Below are positions 33,868-44,669 of a stretch of DNA of 64,000 bases, in pieces. Source of the stretch: Acanthamoeba sp. SK_2022b (lineage: Eukaryota > Discosea > Longamoebia > Acanthamoebidae). Both the position numbers and the translations under genes were made by a program. How positions within the stretch are numbered: position 1 is the stretch's first letter; every line of letters begins with the position of its first letter. The stretch spans positions 1 to 64,000 of the forward strand of contig JANDJZ010000042.1 of the NCBI GenBank assembly GCA_027943245.1, in the 5' to 3' direction. Under the pieces are notes generated by a model, which saw only the letters and a list, made by a program, of their open reading frames with translations, was not told the DNA's origin and did no database searches.

Positions 33868-34471
33868 TCAAAGGCGATTGAAGCGGAGAATCGTGCGACG
33901 TACATGCACGCGAAGGAAGAGGTTGCCGGGCTTGCCGCCCTTGGAGCCAGCGTCGCCCTGGCCCACGAGACGAATGTTGGCCCCGTCGTCCACGCCCGCC
34001 GGGATCTTAACTTGGATTTTTCGGTTGCCCGAGATGACTCCCTGTCCCTTGCACGTGGAGCACGGATCCGAGATGATGGTGCCCTCGCCTCCGCACTGTC
34101 GGCACTGCGTGGCAATCGGGATGAAGCCGTGGGCGATTTGCTCCTGTGAAGAGGGTTGGGGGGGGGGCACAGAGTGAGCGGTGCATGCTTTGGCCAAGGC
34201 GATGGCGGGAAGAGTTGGCCAAGGGGGACGTACGATGCCCTGTCCATTGCATCGAGGGCACTTCTTGGGCTTGGAGCCGGCCGCGGCGCCCGAACCGTGG
34301 CAAGTGGGACAAGGCAGCTTGCCCATGTAGGAGACCTCCTTCTCGCAGCCGTTCACGGCCTCGTGGAAGTTGATTCGCAACGGGACCTCCACATCATCGC
34401 CCTTGGTCTTGGACCTCTGTTGTATACCAACGAGCAAAGTGGAAGTGTCAACACATGTGTGTGTATGTGTG

Positions 34472-34511
<40 letters not shown>

Positions 34512-35423
34512 TGTGCGTGAGAGAGAGAGAAAGAGAGGAAGATGTAGAACAAGTGGTGTACCCTGCCGGGACCGGCACCAAAGCCCGAGAAGATGCCCTC
34601 GAAGATGTCCCTCATGTCCACAGGGATGTCGTTGGGGTCGAAGCCCTCGAAGCCAGCCGCAGAGCCGTCGAACGCAGACGAACCGAACTGATCGTACTGC
34701 CGCCTCTTGTCCTCGTCCTTGAGCACCTGTTGTTTGGTCGATGAATGGAAAGGCGGGGGAGAAACAGTTGAACGGTCAGACCTGCGCACTACGAAGATGA
34801 AGATTATGAAAGGCATCGTACGGTGTAGGCAGCGTTAATCTTCTGCAACTTCTCTTCGGCCTTCTTGTCTCCCTTGTTCCTGTCCGGGTGATACTCCATG
34901 GCGAGCTTGTAGTACTGCCTCTTGATCTCATCGGCAGTGGCCGTACGCGACACGCCCAAAGTCTCATAGTAGTCTTCCTCCTTGCGGGTCGCTGCATGGA
35001 GATTGCGTTAGCGCACCTAAGCTCAAAGAAATGAAGGAGAAAGAAACGAAGGAGGGAGGGCAAAGTACAAGATGTAGCATGGAAATGGCGAATCGTGGCC
35101 TGCTTCCAGCCCACAATGAATGAAAGGGGCGTGGAAGAAGTGGCGGTCTTGTTTCCTGTGGATCAATTGCCCTAAAGTTAGTGATCAATTCGACAGAACA
35201 AAATGAAGATGCAAGCTGCCTTACCTGCGGTGAATGATGAGACAGTAGAGTGTTTGCGGATACCGCAGTGGGTGTGATTAGAGCAGGAAGAATGGGAGAG
35301 GATAGAGGATGATGAAGAGCCCTTAAGGCTCCGGAGAGATGCGGCCAACGAGCGATTCATGCCGTTATTGTGCAAAATCGAGTTGGCTGCAGCCACATTG
35401 GATGCGCACTTCGTAGCTCTCAT
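33356..35423 (-). CDS. Mitochondrial type I DnaJ (Hsp40) co-chaperone
   Basis: About eight exons. The N-terminus from 35423 ([13 protein letters not shown]) is Ser/Arg-rich without acids, and the spliced segment RHFHATSS before the J-domain looks like a mitochondrial presequence cleavage region. The J-domain has [20 protein letters not shown] and the HPD motif in [11 protein letters not shown] Gly/Phe region follows ([15 protein letters not shown]). The zinc-finger domain has four CxxCxG(x)G-type repeats: [24 protein letters not shown] and CSTCKGQG. The C-terminal substrate domain ends with DKLKDYFKS. This is the DNAJA3/Mdj1 architecture: it delivers unfolded proteins to mitochondrial Hsp70 and triggers ATP hydrolysis. 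Two introns carry CA repeats in the transcript. Confidence 0.9.
33822..33866 (+). repeat. Dinucleotide microsatellite (TG)n
   Basis: In an intron of the minus-strand DnaJ gene, read as CA in the transcript. Confidence 0.95.
34456..34510 (+). repeat. Dinucleotide microsatellite (TG)n, interrupted
   Basis: In another DnaJ intron. TG tract with ATG interruptions at both ends. Confidence 0.93.
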
Positions 35424-35626
35424 GGTCTAATCGAAATCGCTGCCTCAGGATCCGATATCGCCAAATCGACAGGACTATCTGCGATCGCTGTCAATCGTGC
35501 CAAGACGAAAAGAGCACAAAATTCCGGGAAGGTCCCTTAAGGTGGCAGTTACGGTGTGATGACAACCGAAATTCGACGGAGCGTTAGCAAAGCCTGAAAC
35601 ATGTGGAACATGCGCTGCCTGCGGAC

Positions 35627-36651
35627 TCAGCGGCCGGCACGTGGCGGCTGCGTAGCGGCGGGCTTCCTCCCTCGTCGCTGTGGCGTCTTCTTGGGTGGGG
35701 GCGAGGCAGTGGCCGTTGGCTCGAGGAGGCCGGTTGGCGACGGTGTGGCGGGCTCGTTCTTCCGTTCGTCGAAGATGCCGTGCGTCCACTTCCCCGAGCG
35801 CAGGACGACGCCCTTGGGCGTGATCTCCCGCCCTTGGCCGTGCTTGAGGCCTTCCCGCCACTCGCCCTCGTAGATGGACTTCCTACGTCCTCCTCGATGA
35901 AAGACGGTCAGCGTGCCCACGCCATGCTGGAGGCCAGCGCGCCACTCGCCTTCGTACTGTTCCTCGTTGCTGTCGGGCTTGTGCGAGGTCTGCCACCGTT
36001 TCTTGCCCTTTCCCTCTACGCGATCATACGCCCACTCCCCTTCGTAGCGATGGTGTGGGCCCTGCATCACGCCCACACCGTGCTTCATGCCATCCTTGAA
36101 TTGCCCTACTCGCCTTCATCAGCAACACGTGACGTGATAACTTGAAGAAAGAGCTAGGGAGCACCTTCATAGCTGGTTCCTGTCGTTTGATCCGTCTCGC
36201 GCCCCTGGCCATGCGGTTTGCCCTGGTACACGTCGCCCTCGTAGGTGCGCCCCTCTGTGGTTGACACGAAGCGTCCACGTCCGTGCGGGACGCCCTCAAA
36301 CCACTCGCCCACGTACACGTGGTCGGCATTGCAGCCCTTGCCTTGGCCATGAAAGAGGCCGTTCTTGTACTCGCCCTCGTAGAGCATTCCTCCGGCCTCA
36401 TGCATGTTGAGTTGACGGCCACGCACGAGCTCGCCTTCGACCCAGTCTCCATTGATGGTCGTGCCATCCGGCAGGCGAACGTAGCCCTTGCCGTGTGGCT
36501 TGCCGTCCTTCCTGTCTCCTTTGTAGTTCTCCATAATCCAAGCGGACCACCAAGTGTCCACTGACGATGAAGTCGTTGAGTAGCAGCGGCCTCGAGAGGG
36601 CGGTGTGATGGCAGCCGGGAGTGGCCGTCTCGAAAGCTGGAGTGCCGTCAT
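35627..36651 (-). CDS. MORN-repeat protein
   Basis: Two exons. About nine MORN repeats cover most of the protein, for example [64 protein letters not shown] and [20 protein letters not shown] proteins form extended beta-sheets that bind membranes or scaffold complexes at the cortex. The intron splices [12 protein letters not shown] inside a repeat. A start at 36651 adds 39 residues ([11 protein letters not shown], then [10 protein letters not shown]) that resemble a mitochondrial presequence. The next Met, 36534, begins exactly at repeat 1 and is the conservative alternative. The C-terminus is Pro/Arg-rich ([13 protein letters not shown]). Head-to-head with GET3. Confidence 0.8.
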
Positions 36652-36954
36652 GCTCTTCTTGTCTGCTCGAGCGCACGAGGCGAATGTAGAGTTGGGGGGG
36701 CGCCACGCCACGTCCTTCAGGTGCTCGCAACGACCACGGAGCGGTGTGCAGCGCAGAACTGGCAGCGTGAGAGGTGGGAAGGCTTTGTAGGGTCGAAATC
36801 CATTCACTATGGTCTGGCTGCACCTCATCTTTGTGCTGACTTTCTTTTATGTGCCACGTCACGGACAACCTTACGAGCTCCGCAACAGCTGCGGATCTAC
36901 GCAAAAATCTCTCGCCTACATCTACAAGAAGCAGACGCAAGGATTTTGTTGCAT

Positions 36955-38568
36955 ATGGAGAAGGAGCGCATGGAAATGGGGGAGGAGGATGTGCTTGACC
37001 TGGAGCCCAATCTCAAGAATCTCATGGAAAAGGACACCCTCAAGTGGATCTTCGTGGGCGGCAAGGGAGGCGTCGGCAAGACCACCACAAGCTGCAGCGT
37101 TGCCATACAGGTTGGTTGCCGCTCTCTCGTCCATTAAGGTGTCATCTTTGATTTTATCATTTACCATTGCCTTTTTTATTCTGGCTCTGCCATAGCTGGC
37201 CAAGGTGCGGACGAACGTGTTGATCATCTCCACCGATCCGGCACACAACCTCTCTGATGCTTTCGGCCAGAAGTTTACCGCTGAGCCCACGGTACGCCCT
37301 ACCTATGTGTGCACACGCTGTGGCCGCTGGGCAAGCAAGCATTCAGACCTGCTAAAACCTGCACGTCCACGACAATGCAGAAAGTGAACGGATTCGACAA
37401 CCTCTTCGCCATGGTACTGCTCGCCACCCCCACGACCAACGTGTTTGCTGCTCTGATGCCTTCTGCTCACGCTTGCCGTGCCTGGCGTGTTCCGATTGAA
37501 GGAAGTGGACCCTCACGTCGAGCCAGAGGAGGTCGAGGGCCTGCTGGGCATCAACGGCATGCCCGGCGGAGCGGGCATCATCCAGGAGCTCACCGGCTCG
37601 CTGCCCGGCATCGACGAGGCCATGAGCTTCGCCGAAGTCATGAAGTGCGCCGCTGCCGCCCTCGTACCGCACCCCATGAGACTGACTCACCGCGTGACAT
37701 CCTCGCATTCACACATGCAGGCTGGTCCAGACCATGGAGTTCTCGGCAATCGTGTTCGACACCGCGCCCACGGGCCACACGCTCCGTCTGCTCTCTTTCC
37801 CCACCCTGCTCGAGAAGGGCATCGGTAAGCTCGTGCAGCTCAAGTCGCGCTTCGGCCCGCTCTTTTCCTCTGTACGCTCTCCCCCCCCCATCGCTTCGCA
37901 TCCGTTCTCTGTATGCGTAGCAAGTCTCCACCTTATCGTTCGACGGCCTTGCCAGATGACCTCGATGCTCGGCCTGCCCGAGGGCGAGGACGCGCTCACG
38001 GGCAAGATGGAGAGCACTCGTAAGATCGTCGAGCAGGTCAACACGCAGTTCAAGGATCCCGATATGACTACCTTCGTGTGCGTCTGCATCCCCGAGGTGC
38101 GCACTCCCCTTCTCCCTTCTCTCTGCCACCACGCCACACGGCATCGGACGCCTCACGTTCTCTGTCTCCCTGGGGCCTTTTGGTGGCCGCCTGCAGTTCC
38201 TTTCGCTGTACGAGACCGAGCGCCTGGTGCAGGAGCTGAACAAATTCGAGATCGACACACAAAACATCGTCATCAACCAAGTGCTCTTCCCCGAGAACCG
38301 TACCGCTCCCCATTTCTCTGAAGAAATGGCGATGGCGCCCCCGCAACGCACGCAGGCTGACATGGTGATCGATGTCGCAGGCGACTGCGGACTGTGCACG
38401 GCGCGAGCGCGCATGCAGAAGAAGTACATCGACCAGATGTACGACCTGTACGAGGACTTCCACCTCGTCAAGGTGCCGCTCCAGAAGGAGGAGATCCGCG
38501 GCATCCCCGCCCTCACCGCCTTCTCCGAGATGCTGCTCAACCCCTTCACCCCTCCTCCGCCCCAGTAG
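36955..38568 (+). CDS. GET3: GET3/TRC40 ATPase for tail-anchored membrane protein insertion
   Basis: About seven exons; close to 345 residues, the normal length. It has the deviant Walker [11 protein letters not shown], switch [13 protein letters not shown], the helical [17 protein letters not shown] segment of the client-binding groove, switch [14 protein letters not shown], and the nucleotide-sensing INQVLFPE. The C-x-x-C of DCGLC binds the zinc at the homodimer interface. In the cytosol Get3 shields the C-terminal anchor of clients such as SNAREs and hands them to the ER receptor. The Met at 36955 is the first in a good frame after the upstream non-coding stretch. The intron before LAKVRTNVL shows a GTTGG donor. 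ArsA, the bacterial relative, is excluded because only one ATPase domain is present. Confidence 0.93.
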
Positions 38569-38901
38569 TTGTTCGTCGGTCACCCTGTCTCTCTCCGTCA
38601 CAAGCCAATCTCTTCCCACCTTCTGTCCCTCCTTCCTTGAACCGCTCCCCACGTCGTCGCGCTCACGTGCCTGTGTCAGGCGTGTCCACTGCCTTTGTGG
38701 GCTGGGGGGCAGCAACGACTTTCTTTGGGAGTTCCTGACCAATTTGGGGCATAGTTCTGGTTTCCAGGGCAGGCCACCCGCGAATAAGATAGGTGAGATC
38801 GCAGAACGGTCGGAATTCCGACCTCTTTATCCGTTGTGTCTCGGTCGCTTCCATTGGGGAACTTAGCTTCCCTTTCGTCGGATGCGTGGGGCGGGCCTCC
38901 C
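38569..38901. other. Upstream region of paralog B
   Basis: 333 bp from the end of GET3 to the TATA-like element of paralog B. It contains the palindrome listed separately. Confidence 0.4.
38808..38823. promoter_or_regulatory. Perfect 16-bp palindrome
   Basis: GGTCGGAATTCCGACC reads the same on both strands and lies about 80 bp upstream of the TATA-like element of paralog B. It is suited to a dimeric DNA-binding protein (inference). Confidence 0.55.
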
Positions 38902-38911
38902 TTTAAAAAGG
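38902..38911 (+). promoter_or_regulatory. TATA-like element (TTTAAAAAGG) of paralog B
   Basis: CTCCCTTTAAAAAGGGC lies about 95 bp before the ATG. The same core, CTCCTTTAAAAAGGGC, precedes paralog C. Confidence 0.65.
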
Positions 38912-38997
38912 GCCGACCAAGACGAACATCCTCATCAAAATAACCACTTCAGCAACCTAACACTCAAACCCAGCTCGCTCTAACCCAACTTAAAGCA

Positions 38998-39941
38998 ATG
39001 TCGAACCTCAACACCACCCCCATCCTCTCCAACGCCGGCGTCGCTCCCAGGATGTCCCCCGCCGGCTCCACGCTTGCGCCCGGTGCCGCTCCTCTCGGTG
39101 CTCCCATGATGGCCACCCCCGGCTCCACGCTTGCGCCCACCGGTGCCGCTCCTCTTGGCGCTCCCATGATGGCCACTCCCGGCGCCACGGCCACCAGCGT
39201 GCTCCCCAACTCTGGCCTCAACTCTGGCCTCGGCTCTGGCCTCATGGGCAACAACAAGCACCTCTCCAAGCAGGAGCGCAAGGCTCTCAAGCACCAGAAC
39301 AAGGCCCTTCACCATGACAGGGACCTCAAGCACCAGCATGGCCTCACTGGCACTGGCGCTCCGCTCATGGGCGGCACTGGTCTTCACTCGACTGTGATGC
39401 ACGGCCCGACCAACGTGGTCCAGCACCAGCCCATCATTGAGCGCGAGGTCGTCGTCGAGAGGCCCGTGGAGGTGAGGCGCGAGCACCACATCCAGCCGGT
39501 CATCCACGAGAGGGAGCACCAGATCCAGCCCATCATCAGAACTGAGGTCACCACCGAGAGGAAGGACCTCGTCACTGTACGTCTCTGCCAGTCTCAGTTT
39601 TTTCAAATGCCAAGCTAACCGATTCGGAAATGGAAATACAGGAGAGGGACGTGATGATGCCGGCAGTGGTTGAGCAGCCTCGCCTGGCCTCGACTGGTCT
39701 CATGCACCAGACCACCACCGACCAGAGGGGCCTCCTGCCCGGCTCCACCGCGACCGGCGCTCACCACGCCACCATCGGCCAGAAGATCAAGGGCACCGTC
39801 AAGGAGGTGCAGGGCACTCTCACGCACAACCCGATGAAGAAGGAGGAGGGTCGTCTGCTCAAGCAGGGCATCGAGCCCGCCGCCGCTGGCCTCGGCACTG
39901 GCTCCACTCTCGGCAACACTGGCGCCACCAGGCGCATCTAA
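38998..39941 (+). CDS. Hydrophilic repeat protein, paralog B
   Basis: Two exons (38998-39576, 39642-39941), 292 residues. The order of elements equals paralog A: MSNLNTTPILSNAG start, Ala/Pro/Gly/Met repeats, a KQERKALKHQNKALHHD basic-His segment, the VEREVVVERP and HHIQPVIHERE block, the intron after GACCTCGTCACT, then a CsbD-like segment (KIKGTVKEVQGTLTHNP, EEGRLLKQGIEP). The GTGSTL tail is shorter than in A. No signal or membrane segment is present. Exon 2 matches paralog A almost base for base over about 200 bp, including silent sites, although the copies lie 7 kb apart in opposite orientation. The function is not known; a role as an abundant stress or cyst protein is a guess. Confidence 0.83.
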
Positions 39942-40931
39942 ACGTGCAAATGCACACACTGCACATTCTCAGGAAAGCGACATAATAGATATGCCGTTTA
40001 TTATCCCCGCGTTTGCTTTTATGCGTCCACACTAATGACGGTGCTCCGAACACGGACTACCTGCGGCTGGCAAAATCCACGTGCGTGGTCGCAACCGCAC
40101 TGACTGGAATGCAAGAGAGTGAGATAGTGCCATACAGCCTGCAGCTTTCATCACCTCCACTCACACGCTGACACGTGCTTCTGTCCCAGAGCACAACGTG
40201 CCAAAAACCAGGTCAAAATTTCGGTTAACGTCAATGTCACCGGTGCCAAGCTGTCACAGACAGCCCAAATGTTTTTCTTCACATTGTGACAGTCTGCCGT
40301 CATTTATATGCACCGATGCCTCAGACAGCACATCACAACATACTATCGCCGATGCAGCTGTTCGTGGACTACGAAAACAAATGCCAGAATTCAGAAGAAA
40401 GAAGGCAAAGTTCCTCTCATTGACGCCCTTTCTGGGCAGAGGCAGGATAGAGTGACATTCCCACTTATAGTACACATCTTCTACCAGGCCAACACTCCTC
40501 TACAAGCTTTGCCTCCAGAACGTGAGTGGCTTCAGCGACATCCGATCAATTCCAACCAGAAGAACACTCTTGCTTCACGCAGTGCGTCAACTTCGTGGGT
40601 GCACTCGTGATGCTGTCACACTCAAGCAGAAGACTGACGCCATGTGCATCGTATGTGGAGGAGACAAGATCTACGAGAAGACAGGGCCCCTGGATTTAGG
40701 TAGTGATGGTAAGTTGTCAGCATGCTCAGCCTTTCTTCCCTCATGTACTCACCACATCCTCTTCCACAAGGACGGAGAGCGCCAGTCCCTTCTGGAGTTT
40801 GTCTCCATGTAGACCCAGGAAGGAGGGAAAAATGTATAAATGTTTTCTGTTTAAAAAGCAGTCTGCTCTCGTTGGCTGCGTGATCACCCAGGATCTGGAA
40901 AGGAGAATCTTGTCTGGAGTTCTGCAACTCC
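39942..40931. other. Intergenic region between paralogs B and C
   Basis: About 990 bp. Short frames occur (FICTDASDSTSQHTIADAA; AMCIVCGGDKIYEKTG), but no family, start or splicing scheme could be supported. They may be remains of a mobile element. Confidence 0.35.
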
Positions 40932-40941
40932 TTTAAAAAGG
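40932..40941 (+). promoter_or_regulatory. TATA-like element (TTTAAAAAGG) of paralog C
   Basis: Same core as upstream of paralog B. Transcription would start about 25-30 bp downstream, giving a leader that contains an intron (41033-41103). Confidence 0.65.
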
Positions 40942-41104
40942 GCAGTTCCTCCCCATTCCAGTTTTCATCAAACCCCCAACCACCACAACTACCAACTCAA
41001 CCTCAGCCTTACAAGAACACCCAAAAATGTACGTTTGTCCTACTCATTCTTCCCCTCTGCTGTGCGCTGACCTGCCACTGTGTGGCTTTCTTTCTCCTGC
41101 TAGA

Positions 41105-41855
41105 ATGTCAAACCTCAACACCGTTCCCATCCTTTCCAACACTGCCACCCCTGTGACCACTGGCGCCGTCCCTGTCGCTGCTGTCCCCGTGGTGCCCGCA
41201 GCCACGGCCACCACCGTTCTTCCTCATAACATTGGAGGCGGCCCTATCTCCAAGGAGGAGATGAAGGCTCTCAAGCACCAGAACAAGGCCCTTCACCATG
41301 ACCACGGTCACCACGCCCACGGCGTCCCCATCGCCGGGGCTGGCCTGCCCATTGTTGGCAGTGTGAACCCGGCTATCCACGGCCCGACCAACGTGATCGA
41401 GCACCAGCCCATCATTGAGCGCGAGGTCGTCGTCGAGAGGCCTGTCGAGGTGAGGCGCGAGCACCACATCCAGCCGGTCATCCACGAGAGGGAGCACCAG
41501 ATCCAGCCCGTCATCAGGACTGAGGTAACCACCGAGAGGAAGGACCTCGTCACTGTACGTCTCTGCCCCAGTCAGCGTCTAATAATCAAGCGCCCAAGTC
41601 TCACAGTTGCTCTGGGCGCAGGAACACAATGTGATGCTGCCCCCTGTGGTTGAGCAGCCCCACATGGCCACCGGGGTCGTCCACGGTACCGGCACCGGCG
41701 CTCACCACGCCACCATCGGCCAGAAGATCAAGGGCACTGTCAAGGAGGTGCAGGGCACTCTCACGCACAACCCGATGAAGAAGGAGGAGGGTCGTCTGCT
41801 CAAGCAGGGCATCGAGCCCGCCACCGCTGGCCTCGGCTCCACCACCCGCATCTAA
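41105..41855 (+). CDS. Hydrophilic repeat protein, paralog C
   Basis: Two coding exons (41105-41554, 41622-41855), 227 residues. It keeps the MSNLNT start, the EEMKALKHQNKALHHDHGHH segment, the EREVVVERPVEVRREHHIQ block, the intron position, and the CsbD-like C-terminus (IGQKIKGTVKEVQGTLTHNP). It lacks the long Ala/Pro/Gly/Met repeats of A and B. An upstream ATG at 41027 is directly followed by a splice donor (AAAAAT|GTACGT), and an acceptor (CTGCTAG) lies one base before the true ATG, so the leader probably contains an intron that removes the upstream ATG. Paralogs B and C stand in tandem 1.2 kb apart, and A is inverted 7 kb away. Confidence 0.82.
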
Positions 41856-42094
41856 GCGCCTTCCGCCAGCTACTTCTCTTAACGACCTGTTTCTTGAAGC
41901 ATATGCTTCTGAATACACCTCACCCCTTCTCATTCCGTTTCGGCCTTGGGTGATCAACACATCACTTTTCTTTGTCGTCATTGGCGGCATGTTGCGCGAA
42001 AAGGCTTGCATGTCGACCATTCAAACGCTACGCGCAGCACCGCTGGCGGCTGCTCCGTTGTTCTGTACCTGCGCCGTATTCACAGCAACGCCAA

Positions 42095-43528
42095 ATGCTC
42101 CTGCACCTATTGTGGGCTGCCGTCGCCCTCCTCTTCCTCCGATGGGTACCCATCGGCACACTTAACACAACTGGTGGTGAAGATTTGTTTCTGTTAAATC
42201 TGCAAAACAATCGAGTTATGATTTCGTAATAAATCAATCTACCAGGCGTGGCGCGTGGTGGCGGTGAGGCGGACCGGGATGCCGGGTCCATGGCCGTGGC
42301 CTGTGGTGGGAAACGCGTTCAGTATCATCCCCCACGCTCTCCACCTCTCCCAGTTCGACTTTGCCACACGCTACGGTCCTGTCATGTGCTACTGGCTCGG
42401 GCCCGAGCCCTGGTAACCACGCCACCACGACTAGACTTCAAGGCATGCCCGCCTAAAAGCCTACCTGTTACCCGCGCATAGGGTGTTGCTGTCGAGCGTG
42501 GAGAACATCCGCATTGCGTTCCAGGACAAGTTCACCGCCTTCGATCGCGAGTCGACCATCACTCGGCTCTGGCATGACATCGCTGGCGGTACGTATGATC
42601 CCGCTCTCGGTCATCCCCCGCTCACGGCTGGCGCGTGCAGGACTCGCCCTGCAGCCAAATGGAGAAGGCCACAAGCGAAGCCGAGACCTCGTGCGCCCCG
42701 CTTTCAGGGCATCCAACATCAACAACCTCATTGGTGCATCACCTGCTTCCTCGCACGTCTTACCGTGGCTCTGAGTCTCCTGCTCACATGGGTGTGCGCA
42801 TGGGCCCGATCAGCCCATGTGGTCGAACGCGGACGACATCTGATGGACACTCTCGAGGGCCACGCTCAGTCGGGTGAACCGCTCGACCTACAGCACGAGT
42901 TCCAGAAGCTCACCTTTGACGTCATCGGTAGCGTCACCAGCGTTGCCTTTCTTTTTGATTATTTGCTATTTTATTATTTCTTATTATTATTCTCATCTTA
43001 TTTCAATATTTTGTTCTTACATTATGCGCGTTCTTTCAGGCGATCTCTCGATGAAGTTCGATTTCAGGACGCAGACCGATGAGACTAGTCCCTACATCCA
43101 TGCCTTCAACTACTGCATGCAGCACCTCATCTGGCGCTTCATCATTCCCTTCCCCTACTGGCGCTTCTACAAGACCAAGGGTACGCCCCCACCCACATCC
43201 ACGATCATGTTGTGAAGTGACCCGCCAACTGAACCTCCGCTCTCCCCGAGCGCTGCAGGCGTGCTGGAGTACGAGAAGCACATCGACTTCCTGCGCAGCA
43301 CGATCCAGGGCGTGATCGAGAAGCGGCGAGCGCAGGGCGTGCGGGAAGACGAACACGACATACTGGCGTTCATGCTCCGTGAAAGCGGCAAGGAGGGCAA
43401 GGAGTGGGTTGACAACCACGAAATCATGATGCAGACCATCACCTTCCTTCTCGCCGGTAAATGGCGACCTGTCCCACCGAGCCGCTATGACCTTGCCCGC
43501 CCCCATCTCTCACACATACCTGTACACG

Positions 43529-43596
<68 letters not shown>

Positions 43597-44608
43597 AGGA
43601 CACGACACGTCGGCGGTGACGCTGACGTGGTTGTTTTACTTCTTGGCACGAACGCCCTCCGCGCAGCAACGCGTGCGGGACGAGGTCGACGCGGTGCTGG
43701 GCGCCGAGACGCCCACGTACCACCACCTGCGGTCCCTCGCCTACATCGACAAGGTGCGGGCCAAGGCGCCGAAGGCTAAACAGTCCCGGCTGGGTTGCAG
43801 TGTCGCTGACGACAGCTGCCCCCTGCTTATCAAGGCGATCACCGAGACGCTGCGCATGCGGCCTGCCACGCCAAGCCTGGGGCGCGAGGTGACGGAGGAC
43901 GTGACGATCGACGATGGGCGGGGCCACCAGTTCACGCTCGCCAAGGGCAGCAAGGTGGGCCTCAGCCTCTACAGCGCCGGCATGTCGCCCGCGAACGGCT
44001 GGGCCAATCCCGGTAACGCGCCGCCTCCCCGTCCCGTGTGCGCGCGTTGTTTTCGCTGCCTAAACCAACCGACTTGACTCGGGCGCAGAGGAGTTCGACC
44101 CCGAACGGAAGGAGTGGGCGGACGGCAGCAAGGCCTCCTTCTTCTCCTTCGGCCTCGGTCCGCGGGCTTGCATCGGCGAGGACCTCGCGCGCAAGGAAAT
44201 CAAAACAGGTAAGTAGCCTCCACTCGCATGTCCCGTTCCTCTCCTCTCCTCTCCTCTCTATGGCCGACTGGCGTGCCGGTGATCAAGTGCAACTCACCCG
44301 GACATCTCGCGATCGAACGCAGTCACCAGCATGATCCTACAGAAGTACGAACTGCGACTGGTCGACAGCCATCCCGTCGAGATGGAAATGGTACAGTGCG
44401 ACTCGCGCGCGCGCACCACCACCACCACCACCACCACCACCACCACCACCACCACCACCACCACCACCACCACCACCACCACACGGAGAGAGGGCAGACA
44501 GACAGTGTGCAGAACCCACGCTCACAAATCTTCTCAAATCCTAATGGACAGGCTACCACGCTGAAGGCGCGGTACGGTGTGCGGGTGACCGTCCACCGAC
44601 GTAAGTGA
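42095..44608 (+). CDS. Cytochrome P450 monooxygenase
   Basis: About eleven exons. The first (42095) encodes a membrane anchor (MLLHLLWAAVALLFLRW), followed by a Pro-rich hinge (GMPGPWPWPVVGNAF) typical of microsomal P450s. The I-helix oxygen-binding motif is AGHDTSAVTLTW, the K-helix ExxR is ETLRMRP, and the haem-binding loop is FFSFGLGPRACIGEDLARKE, with the axial Cys. The protein ends VTVHRRK. The substrate is unknown; related eukaryotic enzymes oxidise fatty acids or sterols at the ER. Introns hold a CA tract (43532) and a CAC tract (44415). The promoter must lie in the 240 bp after paralog C. The heme and ExxR motifs show no damage. Confidence 0.92.
43532..43592 (+). repeat. Dinucleotide microsatellite (CA)n
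   Basis: In the P450 intron just upstream of the GHDTSA exon; ends close to the TAG acceptor. Confidence 0.95.
44415..44482 (+). repeat. Trinucleotide microsatellite (CAC)n
   Basis: About 22 CAC units in the last P450 intron. It creates spurious poly-Thr, poly-His and poly-Gly frames. Confidence 0.95.
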
Positions 44609-44669
44609 CGCAGAGAAAGACAGCGGAAATACAAACGTCGCGCAAAGACCACTGGTCTTGGTTCGTAGC

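Noticed and set aside
40198..40455. Possible RT/RNase H fragment (CTDASDSTSQHTIADA)
   Set aside because: Only one weak motif, with no neighbouring catalytic motifs in any frame.
44294..44652. Poly-Val, poly-Trp and poly-Gly frames
   Set aside because: Translations of the intronic CAC repeat.
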